A stretch of DNA of 64,000 bases from Igneacidithiobacillus copahuensis (GTDB lineage: Bacteria; Pseudomonadota; Gammaproteobacteria; Acidithiobacillales; Acidithiobacillaceae), in NCBI RefSeq assembly GCF_018854015.1, contig NZ_JAAXYO010000028.1:1-64000 (forward strand), written 5' to 3'. The position numbers and the translations under genes are program-made. The notes beneath the pieces were generated by a model. That model saw only the letters and a list, made by a program, of their open reading frames with translations. It ran no database searches and had not been told where the DNA came from. Of this stretch, positions 1-6,133 are shown in pieces (position 1 is the first letter of the stretch; the number at the start of each line of letters is the position of its first letter).

Positions 1-1
1 G

Positions 2-331
2 GACGTGATGATCGGCATCGACACCGGCTGCATCACCACCATGGATAAGAACCAGTGGATTGGCAAGGCACATGATATGAACTACTCGGTGCCGATCATT
101 GCCGACGTGCAGTTGGCCGCGCTGGCCTGTGGCGCCGATCCGTTCAAGATCGTGCAGCTGCAGTGGCATGCCTCTCCCTGTGAGGATCTGGTGGAGAAGA
201 TGGGCATCAGCTGGGACAAGGCCAAGGCCGATTTCCAGGAATATCTGAAGCAGGTCGAGCAAGGGAATGTGGAATACCTCTACAACCCCGAACTCGCTAC
301 CAATCAGAACATCAACATGAAACAGGCCTGA
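2..331 (+). CDS. hdrB2: HdrB2-like subunit of the sHdr sulfur-oxidation complex, 3' end only
   Basis: The frame is open from the left edge, so only the last 109 codons are present. The fragment has three cysteines, in TGCITTMDKN, LACGAD and ASPCEDL contexts. I recognise these from the HdrB2 subunit of the heterodisulfide-reductase-like (sHdr) complex, which oxidises sulfane sulfur in the cytoplasm of Acidithiobacillus and relatives; HdrB proteins bind Fe-S clusters through cysteine-rich CCG domains. It is the last gene of its operon, because a strong terminator follows 23 nt after the stop. The upstream hdr genes are outside the window, so the subunit assignment rests on this C-terminus alone. 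A canonical HdrB is the main alternative. Confidence 0.7.
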   Translation, partial: DVMIGIDTGCITTMDKNQWIGKAHDMNYSVPIIADVQLAALACGADPFKIVQLQWHASPCEDLVEKMGISWDKAKADFQEYLKQVEQGNVEYLYNPELATNQNINMKQA

Positions 332-354
332 TCGGTACCCGCCTGATGAAAGCA

Positions 355-379
355 GCCCCGCCAATGGCGGGGCTTTTTT
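355..379 (+). terminator. Rho-independent terminator after hdrB2-like gene
   Basis: A perfect 8-bp stem (GCCCCGCC / GGCGGGGC) with a 3-nt loop is followed directly by six T residues on the plus strand. It ends the operon whose last gene is the HdrB2-like fragment. Confidence 0.93.
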
Positions 380-528
380 CGTTGCGCGCGCCGGTCTTCT
401 ATCCCTCCATGCAAAGCTTCAATGGCTGGAATCATACAAAAAGACTCCCGCATCGGCGCAGTTTCGCGTATCCTCTAAGGCCGATCATTCAACCGATCCG
501 TATATCTGCTTACGACAGGAGGAGTATC

Positions 529-828
529 GTGGACAACCAGGCTCTCAACGCCCGCTGTGTAGAACTGTTTCAAAACGCCAACGTAAAGCTGCGCATGTGG
601 AACGCGCGCATGTTCTGGCAAGTGGGTGACCTTTTCAACGTCCCAACGGATAAGCTTACGCAACCCAAGGTAGACCTCTGCGAGCTGGAAGTGATGCTCT
701 CCACCGCCGCTCTGACGGATTCCCAGTGTGCTGCCGAGCTCGACAAAAAGGAGCCCGGCCGCGCTGCTTTCATTCAGCGTCAGGTGCGTGAGGGAATGCG
801 CCCCCTCTTGCGCCCAGCAAGCCACTGA
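529..828 (+). CDS. Hypothetical protein, 99 aa
   Basis: I chose the GTG start at 529 because an AGGAGGAG ribosome-binding site lies just upstream; the frame is open further upstream but that part runs through the terminator. The product is soluble and probably helical, with no signal peptide or membrane segment. It contains an N-terminal QNANVKLRMWNARMFWQ stretch rich in Trp, Met and Arg, and two scattered cysteines. I do not recognise a family. It stands alone between the hdr terminator and the convergent phhB gene. The good ribosome-binding site is the main reason for calling it real. Confidence 0.6.
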   Translation: MDNQALNARCVELFQNANVKLRMWNARMFWQVGDLFNVPTDKLTQPKVDLCELEVMLSTAALTDSQCAAELDKKEPGRAAFIQRQVREGMRPLLRPASH

Positions 829-860
829 TGCAGTGACGAGGGAGCGGGGCGCAGCCCCGC

Positions 861-1190
861 TCAGGTCAGTAACTGCTCCACCGCACGCACGCAGATCACG
901 TCGTTCTCGGTAACACCACCGACAGCGTGGGTGCTGAAGCGCACCAGACAGGTATTGTAGGAAACCTGCAAGTCTGGGTGATGATCTTCGCGGTGGGCAA
1001 TCCAGGCCAAGGCGTTGACGAAGGCCATGGTCTCGTAAAAATTGCGGAAGTGAAATCTCCGTTCCAATCCTTGGTCTTGCAGGCTCCATTGGGACAATTC
1101 CGCCAGGGCGGCGCGTATCTCCGCCTCAGCCAACAACGCCACGCCACCCTCACAGGCCCGGCAGCTACCCGGTCGCAAATCACTCGGCAT
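861..1190 (-). CDS. phhB: Pterin-4a-carbinolamine dehydratase
   Basis: The 109-aa product carries the family signature HREDHHPDLQVSYN (residues 66-79) with the active-site pair H70-H71, a later histidine at H88, and the C-terminal ENDV segment. Family members dehydrate 4a-hydroxytetrahydropterin formed by aromatic amino acid hydroxylases; some bacterial members instead support molybdopterin synthesis or act as transcription co-factors. No hydroxylase gene is adjacent, so the local role is open. A GGAGGATG ribosome-binding site precedes the ATG. The gene diverges from queH with a 62-nt gap. The N-terminus has two extra cysteines (C10, C13) ahead of the usual fold. Confidence 0.9.
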   Translation of the reverse strand: MPSDLRPGSCRACEGGVALLAEAEIRAALAELSQWSLQDQGLERRFHFRNFYETMAFVNALAWIAHREDHHPDLQVSYNTCLVRFSTHAVGGVTENDVICVRAVEQLLT

Positions 1191-1224
1191 TGCACATCCT
1201 CCAGAGCAAAAACTGTTATCATGC

Positions 1225-1254
1225 AGTGTAATTGAAGCCCTGGAGCATTGTCAT
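1225..1254 (-). promoter_or_regulatory. Candidate sigma-70 promoter for phhB
   Basis: On the minus strand, ATGACA and TACACT are separated by 18 nt, about 35 nt upstream of the phhB start codon. The -35 element overlaps the queH start codon. This is a pattern match only. Confidence 0.35.
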
Positions 1255-1930
1255 GGCAAAAAAAGCCCCGGCCCCATTACGCACCCCCGACGGCAGCGAG
1301 CATGTCTTGTTGCATTCCTGCTGCGCGCCCTGCGCGGGCCCTATCATGGCCGACATGCAGAGCGCCGGCATTGCGCTGACCATTCTGTTCTATAATCCGA
1401 ACATTCATCCTCTGGCGGAATATGAACTGCGCAAAGAAGAAAACATCCGCTACGCCGAAAAGCTGGGCCTTCCCTTCATCGATCTGGACTACGACAAGGA
1501 CAACTGGTTCGAGCGGGTCAAAGGTCTGGAATGGGAGCCCGAGCGTGGCGCGCGCTGCACGGCCTGTTTCGATATGCGCTTCGAGCGTTCGGCCTTATAT
1601 GCCGTAGAGCACGGTTTTACCTTATTTACCAGTACATTAGGGATCTCGCGCTGGAAAGACATGGCGCAGATCAATGGTTGCGGTCAGCGCGCCGCCGCCC
1701 GCTATCCGCAGTTACAGTATTGGGACTATAACTGGCGCAAAGGTGGCGGTAGCCAACGCATGATCGAGATTGCTAAAGAGGAACAGTTTTACCAGCAGGA
1801 GTATTGCGGCTGCGTTTACTCCCTACGCGATAACAATCTGCACCGTATCGCCCAGGGACGAGAAAAGATTGTACGCGGGGTGAAGTTTTACGGGCGCGAC
1901 GAGGTCGACAAAGGCATCCAGAGCCGGTAA
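1253..1930 (+). CDS. queH: Epoxyqueuosine reductase QueH
   Basis: The 225-aa protein (DUF208/QueH family) reduces epoxyqueuosine to queuosine in tRNA, the last step of queuosine synthesis, and is the non-homologous replacement for QueG. The cysteine pairs expected for its metal/Fe-S site are visible: HSCCAPC near residues 21-27, RCTACFD near 100-105 and YCGCVYS near 180. The SRWKDMAQIN block is also typical. I chose the ATG at 1253 over an upstream in-frame TTG at 1232 because TGGAG lies 7 nt before it. Its last 43 nt overlap the end of the convergent GyrI-like gene. Confidence 0.92.
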   Translation: MAKKAPAPLRTPDGSEHVLLHSCCAPCAGPIMADMQSAGIALTILFYNPNIHPLAEYELRKEENIRYAEKLGLPFIDLDYDKDNWFERVKGLEWEPERGARCTACFDMRFERSALYAVEHGFTLFTSTLGISRWKDMAQINGCGQRAAARYPQLQYWDYNWRKGGGSQRMIEIAKEEQFYQQEYCGCVYSLRDNNLHRIAQGREKIVRGVKFYGRDEVDKGIQSR

Positions 1931-2454
1931 CGGTCCCCCGGACCCAAGAGTTCCACTAACGGATATCGTGGCGTGATGCCGTTGCGTTTGCACCAGGAAT
2001 GCAGGGCCGCGTAGCCTTTCCAGCTGGCAATAGCACTATTGGCTTGCAGGTCAACCGCCGCCACGCGTTGGCTCGTCCACTGCCCTTCCTGCCATCCCTT
2101 CGGCAGTGTGCTTGGCGAGGCCGTCAGCAGCACGCCCAGGCGCGCCTCTACCCGGTTATCTTTGCCCTGCATCCCGCTTTCTTTCTCGATCAGAGTGAGA
2201 GAAGAGCCCTGCCGCCAGTCGGCGGGCAGCTCCTTGATCCATTTTTCGCGTTGCCGATCGAGGCCAGCATAGCTGCCATCATACTGCCGGTAGACATAGT
2301 GCAATGCCGGACTGGTAATTTCCTGCACAGAAGCGCTGGTAAAGACGCCCAACCACCAGAGGGTGAACAGCACAAAAGCCAAAAAAACCAAAAACGGGCC
2401 GCCCCAGCCCCGACGCCAATCTCGTTTGGGACGAATTCGCTCGCTCGTTTCCAT
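1888..2454 (-). CDS. Membrane-anchored protein with a GyrI-like effector-binding domain (tentative)
   Basis: The 188-aa product has a basic N-terminus (RIRPKRDWRRGWGG), one membrane segment at about residues 19-41, and an outer domain of about 140 residues. The C-terminal pattern, a SWKGYAALHSW helix followed by PLVELLGPGDRYRLWMPL, resembles the end of GyrI/SOUL-like ligand-binding folds. I infer that family with only moderate confidence. The ATG at 2454 overlaps the ampD stop (TGATG), so it is translated as the last gene of a thioredoxin-ampD operon. The 3' end overlaps convergent queH by 43 nt. The ligand is unknown. Confidence 0.6.
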   Translation of the reverse strand: METSERIRPKRDWRRGWGGPFLVFLAFVLFTLWWLGVFTSASVQEITSPALHYVYRQYDGSYAGLDRQREKWIKELPADWRQGSSLTLIEKESGMQGKDNRVEARLGVLLTASPSTLPKGWQEGQWTSQRVAAVDLQANSAIASWKGYAALHSWCKRNGITPRYPLVELLGPGDRYRLWMPLSTSSRP

Positions 2455-3002
2455 CACGACAACCCTTGCCACAGCCGTGGCCAGTCAAAATGCGGACCAG
2501 GATCCCATTTTCGTCCCGGCGCAATATCGGCGTGGCCGGTAATGGCGCGTCGATCCAGTCGTGGGAAATAGCGCCAAAGATCGGGAATCAAAGCCTGCAA
2601 GGCCAAATACTGGGCGTCGGCAAAAGGCTGCGTCTCGCTCCCCTCGATCTCGATCCCCACACTGAAATCATTGCAACGCTCTCTGCCTTGCCAGGCCGAA
2701 ACACCGGCATGCCAAGCCCGGCGATCGACGGGGACATGCTGCCAGATCTGCCCGTCGCGCTCCAAAAAAAAATGCGCGGAAACCCGAAGTTCGCGTAGCT
2801 GCTCATAATAAGGATGGGCGGAAAAATCCAGTTTGCCCTGAAAAAACCGGGGCACCTCACCGCTGCCAAAGGCCCCGGGCGGCAGGCTGATAGCATGTAA
2901 CACCAACAGATCCACGCTGACGCCTGCGGGGCGTTCGTCCTGGAAGGGCGATGGCGCTCGCCTTGCGCGCCGCAGCCAGGGGCCATGCCACGGAGAACTC
3001 AC
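2454..3002 (-). CDS. ampD: 1,6-anhydro-N-acetylmuramyl-L-alanine amidase AmpD
   Basis: This cytoplasmic zinc amidase cleaves the peptide from anhydro-MurNAc-peptides during peptidoglycan recycling. The 182-aa length fits the family. Motifs in order are LVLHAISLPPGAFG (zinc His36), SAHFF, CNDFSVGIEIEG, and GHADIAPGRKWDPGP with His157 and Asp167, matching the Citrobacter ligands H34, H154 and D164. I chose the GTG at 3002 because it overlaps the stop of the upstream thioredoxin gene (GTGA) and follows a GAGGA ribosome-binding site. AmgK and MurU, other recycling enzymes, are encoded at 41800-43454. Confidence 0.95.
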   Translation of the reverse strand: MSSPWHGPWLRRARRAPSPFQDERPAGVSVDLLVLHAISLPPGAFGSGEVPRFFQGKLDFSAHPYYEQLRELRVSAHFFLERDGQIWQHVPVDRRAWHAGVSAWQGRERCNDFSVGIEIEGSETQPFADAQYLALQALIPDLWRYFPRLDRRAITGHADIAPGRKWDPGPHFDWPRLWQGLS

Positions 3003-3334
3003 GGTGCTTCCTCTGGCGCCAGATCGGCATGCGCCGCGAGCCAAGGATCGAAAGCCGCCAGACGCGCCTCGACCTGCATCGGGCGCTGATAGCGACCATC
3101 GCGAAAGACAAAGAGCGCAGGCAGATGATAGACCTCAAATTCCTGTGCCAGCCCCATCTCGATGCCGGCATCCGCCTCCCAGACTTTGAGGTCGTCGCGC
3201 CGACTCTCCCATTCCGCCAAGAGGCGACGCCAGATCTTGCAACTATGGCAGCCCGCAGAACTGAAAAAGAGGATGATCCAGCCGCGCTCCTGCGCCACAC
3301 GCTGCCAGAATCCCAATTCTGAGACGCGCTCCAC
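2999..3334 (-). CDS. Thioredoxin-fold protein
   Basis: The 111-aa product has the thioredoxin order: a strand ending IILFFSSAGC, the redox motif CHSC at residues 29-32, a helix, then the cis-proline strand VYHLPALFVF. The CHSC dipeptide differs from the CGPC of housekeeping thioredoxin, so a specialised thiol-disulfide role is likely. No signal peptide is visible, so it is probably cytoplasmic. It appears to start at a GTG and no strong ribosome-binding site is visible. It is the first gene of an operon with ampD and the GyrI-like gene, overlapping ampD by 4 nt. Confidence 0.82.
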   Translation of the reverse strand: MERVSELGFWQRVAQERGWIILFFSSAGCHSCKIWRRLLAEWESRRDDLKVWEADAGIEMGLAQEFEVYHLPALFVFRDGRYQRPMQVEARLAAFDPWLAAHADLAPEEAP

Positions 3335-3384
3335 GTTCAGAACACCGACAAGAAAGGGACTGGGTATGGACGATGCATAGGCAC

Positions 3385-3413
3385 AGTATAACAGCTGCGC
3401 CTCCCCGGGTCAG
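3385..3413 (-). promoter_or_regulatory. Sigma-70-type promoter of the thioredoxin-ampD operon
   Basis: On the minus strand, CTGACC is followed after 17 nt by TATACT, about 50 nt before the thioredoxin start codon at 3334. Element match and spacing are both good, but the call is by eye. Confidence 0.55.
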
Positions 3414-3445
3414 ACGCCCATGATAACGAAGGAAAACGTCCGCAC

Positions 3446-4138
3446 TCAGCCGCGGCGCAGGGCACGTTCCAGCTCTCGACGATTGGGCAGATGGGCATCG
3501 AGCAAGTCGTAGAAGCGGGCATTGTGGCCACGCTCGCGCAAATGGGCGCACTCGTGGGCAACGACATAGTCGATGCAGTCCAGCGGTTGCTCCACCAGGG
3601 CCAGACGAAACCAGAGCCGCCGAGCGACGGTATTGCAGGTACCCCAACGGGTACGCATCTGGCGAATCCGCCACTCGGCAACCTCGACCCCCAAGCGCGA
3701 TTCCCAGCGGGCAATCAGATCGGGCAACAAGCGCTGCAGCTCCCGGCGTTGCCAGCGTTCCAGGAGTCGGTCTTCCTCCGTCGGCGTCGCATGTTCTGGC
3801 AGATACAGACATAGCGTCTGATCCTCCTCCAGTACTACCCGTGCCCTGCCCGCATGGATCCGACGCTCTACACGATACGTCAACCCCAAGTGCTGCAGCA
3901 TATGCCGATGCGTCTGCCGAGACGCAAGAACCTCTTCGCGACGCCGATGGATCCACGACAACCTCTCTTCCACCGCGCGACGCAGGAAGAATTCTGGGAG
4001 ATACCAAGGGCAAGCAATCCAGACATCACCACGCTCATCAACCAGAATGCGCAGCGTTTTACGCCGCTGGCGTTGGTAAAAACAGGAAAGCCCAGCCACC
4101 TGAATGGACTGGGCCTTCTGTTGCCGCTGTTCAGGCAT
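3446..4138 (-). CDS. ygjP: YgjP-like zinc metallopeptidase (DUF45/M48-related)
   Basis: The 230-aa protein has the family's RWGTCN motif, which precedes the zinc motif HECAHL followed by a distal histidine (RGHNARFYDLL). These are the diagnostic features of the YgjP/SprT-like DUF45 peptidases. Substrates are not well known; related genes sit beside restriction systems in some genomes, but no such genes are here. It starts 7 nt after the leuA stop on the same strand with an AAGG ribosome-binding site, so it is probably co-transcribed with leuA. The N-terminal half is basic and may bind nucleic acid. Confidence 0.85.
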   Translation of the reverse strand: MPEQRQQKAQSIQVAGLSCFYQRQRRKTLRILVDERGDVWIACPWYLPEFFLRRAVEERLSWIHRRREEVLASRQTHRHMLQHLGLTYRVERRIHAGRARVVLEEDQTLCLYLPEHATPTEEDRLLERWQRRELQRLLPDLIARWESRLGVEVAEWRIRQMRTRWGTCNTVARRLWFRLALVEQPLDCIDYVVAHECAHLRERGHNARFYDLLDAHLPNRRELERALRRG

Positions 4139-4145
4139 GACGACC

Positions 4146-5684
4146 TTAGAGTTGCGGGTGAAAGCCGCTGGGGACCTGAATCCGATTCAGGGCCGAGACA
4201 TAGGCCTTGGCACTGGCGACGACGATGTCGGTATCCGCACCCAAGCCATTGACCACCCGGCCATCGGCGGCCTGCAGGCGAACCGTTACCTCTCCCTGGG
4301 CGTCCGTTCCCGTAGTGATCGCATTCACCGAATAAAGCAGGAGCTTGGCACCACTGCCGACGATCTCCTCGATCGCTTGGAAGGTGGCGTCCACCGGCCC
4401 ACCGCGGGTAACCGCGGCGGTCTTGGCGACCCCGTCCACCCAGAGCTCGACCTTTGCCTCCGGATGCGTCCCCATTTCCGAGCAGACCCGCAAATAGCCC
4501 AGGCGGTAGCGGTCCTCGCTCCCCTGTTGGGCATCTTCGTTGACCAGGGCTTGCAAGTCTTCGTCAAAGATCTCCGCCTTGCGGTCGGCAAGATCCTTGA
4601 AGCGCGCAAAGACCTGATTCAAGGCATCGCCATCGAGGGAGATACCCAGGCTTTCCAGTCGCGCCCGCACCGCCGCCCTCCCCGACAACTTACCCAGAGT
4701 CATACGGTTGGCCGCCCAGCCGACATCTTCGGCACGCATGATTTCGTAAGTCTCGCGGTGCTTAAGGACGCCATCCTGGTGAATGCCCGACTCGTGCGCA
4801 AAGGCATTGGCCCCCACGATGGCCTTGTTGGGCTGCACCGGAAAACCGGTAATGGTCGACACCAGCTTGCTGGTCGCGACGATTTGCTGCGTATCGATGC
4901 GAGTCTCGCAGGGAAAGACATCAGAGCGGGTGCGCACCGCCATGACGATCTCTTCCAATGCAGCGTTCCCCGCCCGCTCGCCCAAGCCGTTGATGGTGCA
5001 CTCCACCTGGCGCGCGCCCTGGGTGACTGCGGCCAGGGAATTGGCAACGGCCAAGCCAAGGTCGTTGTGACAGTGCACGGAAAACACTGCCTGATCGCTG
5101 TTGGGAATCCGCGCCCGCAAGGTCCCGATCAACTGCCCGAAGCGCTCGGGCAAGTTATAGCCGACGGTATCGGGGATGTTGATGGTCCGCGCGCCGGCCG
5201 CGATCGCCGCCTCGATAACCCGACAGAGAAAATCCTCTTCGGAGCGCCCCGCATCTTCCGGGGAGAATTCCACATCGTCACAGAGGCTGCGCGCCAATTT
5301 GACTGCCGCGACCGCACGTTCCAGCACCTCATCGGGACGCATACGCAACTTGGCCTGCATGTGAATGGGACTGGTGGCAATGAAGGTGTGAATGCGCCCT
5401 GCAGCAGCGGGTTGCAGAGCCTCTCCAGCGCGGCGAATGTCTTCCTCCCGCGCTCGCGCCAGGCCGCAGATGCGACTTTCGCGGACCGTTTCGGCAATGG
5501 CGCGCACCGCCGCGAAGTCGCCGGGACTGGCGGCGGGAAAGCCCGCCTCGATGACATCTACCCGCAGCCGCTCCAACGCCTTGGCAATGCGGATTTTTTC
5601 GTCGCGGGTCATGGCCGCGCCTGGAGACTGCTCGCCATCACGCAAGGTGGTGTCGAAAATGATCAAATGCTCTTTCTGCTGCAT
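4146..5684 (-). CDS. leuA: 2-isopropylmalate synthase
   Basis: LeuA condenses acetyl-CoA with 2-oxoisovalerate, the first committed step of leucine synthesis. The 512-aa length is standard. The N-terminus has the metal-binding start IIFDTTLRDGEQSPGA, the TIM barrel includes SVHCHNDLGLAVANSL, and the C-terminal 120 residues form the leucine-binding regulatory domain, so feedback inhibition is expected. The ribosome-binding site GGAAGG is 7 nt from the ATG and lies inside a hairpin. A leucine-rich leader peptide is encoded 81 nt upstream. Together these suggest leucine-dependent control of expression. Confidence 0.97.
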   Translation of the reverse strand: MQQKEHLIIFDTTLRDGEQSPGAAMTRDEKIRIAKALERLRVDVIEAGFPAASPGDFAAVRAIAETVRESRICGLARAREEDIRRAGEALQPAAAGRIHTFIATSPIHMQAKLRMRPDEVLERAVAAVKLARSLCDDVEFSPEDAGRSEEDFLCRVIEAAIAAGARTINIPDTVGYNLPERFGQLIGTLRARIPNSDQAVFSVHCHNDLGLAVANSLAAVTQGARQVECTINGLGERAGNAALEEIVMAVRTRSDVFPCETRIDTQQIVATSKLVSTITGFPVQPNKAIVGANAFAHESGIHQDGVLKHRETYEIMRAEDVGWAANRMTLGKLSGRAAVRARLESLGISLDGDALNQVFARFKDLADRKAEIFDEDLQALVNEDAQQGSEDRYRLGYLRVCSEMGTHPEAKVELWVDGVAKTAAVTRGGPVDATFQAIEEIVGSGAKLLLYSVNAITTGTDAQGEVTVRLQAADGRVVNGLGADTDIVVASAKAYVSALNRIQVPSGFHPQL

Positions 5685-5691
5685 AGTAAGC

Positions 5692-5757
5692 CCTTCCTGT
5701 TGCAGGAATCTTTCAGTAGTTTCGAATTGGGAACGCGAGACCGAAATGGTCGGAAGG
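5692..5757 (-). promoter_or_regulatory. leuA leader RNA with ribosome-binding-site hairpin
   Basis: On the minus strand, TTCCTG-CAA-CAGGAA (5694-5708) forms a 6-bp stem with a 3-nt loop that covers the leuA ribosome-binding site. A second CCTTCC at 5752-5757 could pair with the GGAAGG of the same site (5692-5697), giving competing structures. No T-run follows a stem here, so control of translation is more likely than classical termination. The pairing is seen by eye; its regulatory role is inference. Confidence 0.5.
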
Positions 5758-5765
5758 AATGATTT

Positions 5766-5846
5766 TTAGCCCCAGCGGGGCAGCAGCAGACGCAGACCTG
5801 CTGGAGAGGCCGCGCAAAAGAGAAATGGAATCTGCTGACTGTTCAT
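5766..5846 (-). CDS. Leucine-rich leader peptide of leuA
   Basis: A 26-codon frame runs from ATG (5846-5844) to TAA and ends 81 nt before leuA. Its product ends SPAGLRLLLPRWG, with four leucines in five residues (18, 20, 21, 22) and another at residue 9, mostly CTG codons. This is the arrangement of an attenuation leader that senses charged tRNA-Leu by ribosome stalling. There is no ribosome-binding site before the ATG. If the weak promoter at 5854-5882 is right, the transcript would start at or next to the ATG, so the peptide could be read from a leaderless end. Confidence 0.6.
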   Translation of the reverse strand: MNSQQIPFLFCAASPAGLRLLLPRWG

Positions 5847-5853
5847 GCGCAAA

Positions 5854-5882
5854 AGGATAGACAAAAAGCACCAGAGGTGCAA
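5854..5882 (-). promoter_or_regulatory. Weak candidate promoter for the leuA leader
   Basis: TTGCAC and TATCCT are spaced by 17 nt on the minus strand; the -10 ends 7 nt before the leader ATG. Each hexamer matches consensus at only three to four positions. A second TATCCT lies about 35 nt further upstream. Confidence 0.3.
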
Positions 5883-5916
5883 CTCTCTACAAAGGATAAA
5901 AACCTTAGGAGCCCCG

Positions 5917-6105
5917 ATGCGTCTTCTCCTCGCGATCCTCGTCCCCTGGCTGCAGTTCTTTACCATCGGTCGGCCTTTTGCCGGGATCATCTGCCTGATC
6001 TTGCAGCTCACCGTGATTGGCTGGGTGCCAGCAGCTATCTGGTCGGTCTACGCCCTCAGTCAGTACGAAACCGACAGAAAGATCCGCCGCATGACTAGTG
6101 GCTGA
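5917..6105 (+). CDS. Small YqaE/Pmp3-like membrane protein
   Basis: The 62-aa product is almost entirely two membrane segments, about residues 3-20 and 25-48, ending in the basic tail YETDRKIRRMTSG. The order LLAILVPWLQFF, then GIICLILQLTVIGWVPAAIWSVYAL, fits the Pmp3/YqaE family of small stress-linked membrane proteins. I chose the ATG at 5917 because TAGGAG lies 6-7 nt upstream; the frame is open further upstream but crosses the leuA leader region. It diverges from leuA and converges on the regulator at 6134. Confidence 0.72.
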   Translation: MRLLLAILVPWLQFFTIGRPFAGIICLILQLTVIGWVPAAIWSVYALSQYETDRKIRRMTSG

Positions 6106-6133
6106 GGGCTGGCGCGCCCCTGAGAGCTGCCTT

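Noticed and set aside
4104..5762. A 552-codon open frame on the plus strand across leuA
   Set aside because: It lies entirely antisense to leuA, has no family motifs and arises from the high GC content. The same applies to long antisense frames across acn (26009-27721), murA (48067-49215), sqr (10826-11725) and glgB (57910-59637).
5766..5785. GCCCC-GCT-GGGGC hairpin at the end of the leuA leader frame as an attenuator terminator
   Set aside because: On the transcribed minus strand it is followed by TAAAAATC rather than a T-run, so it lacks the terminator signature.
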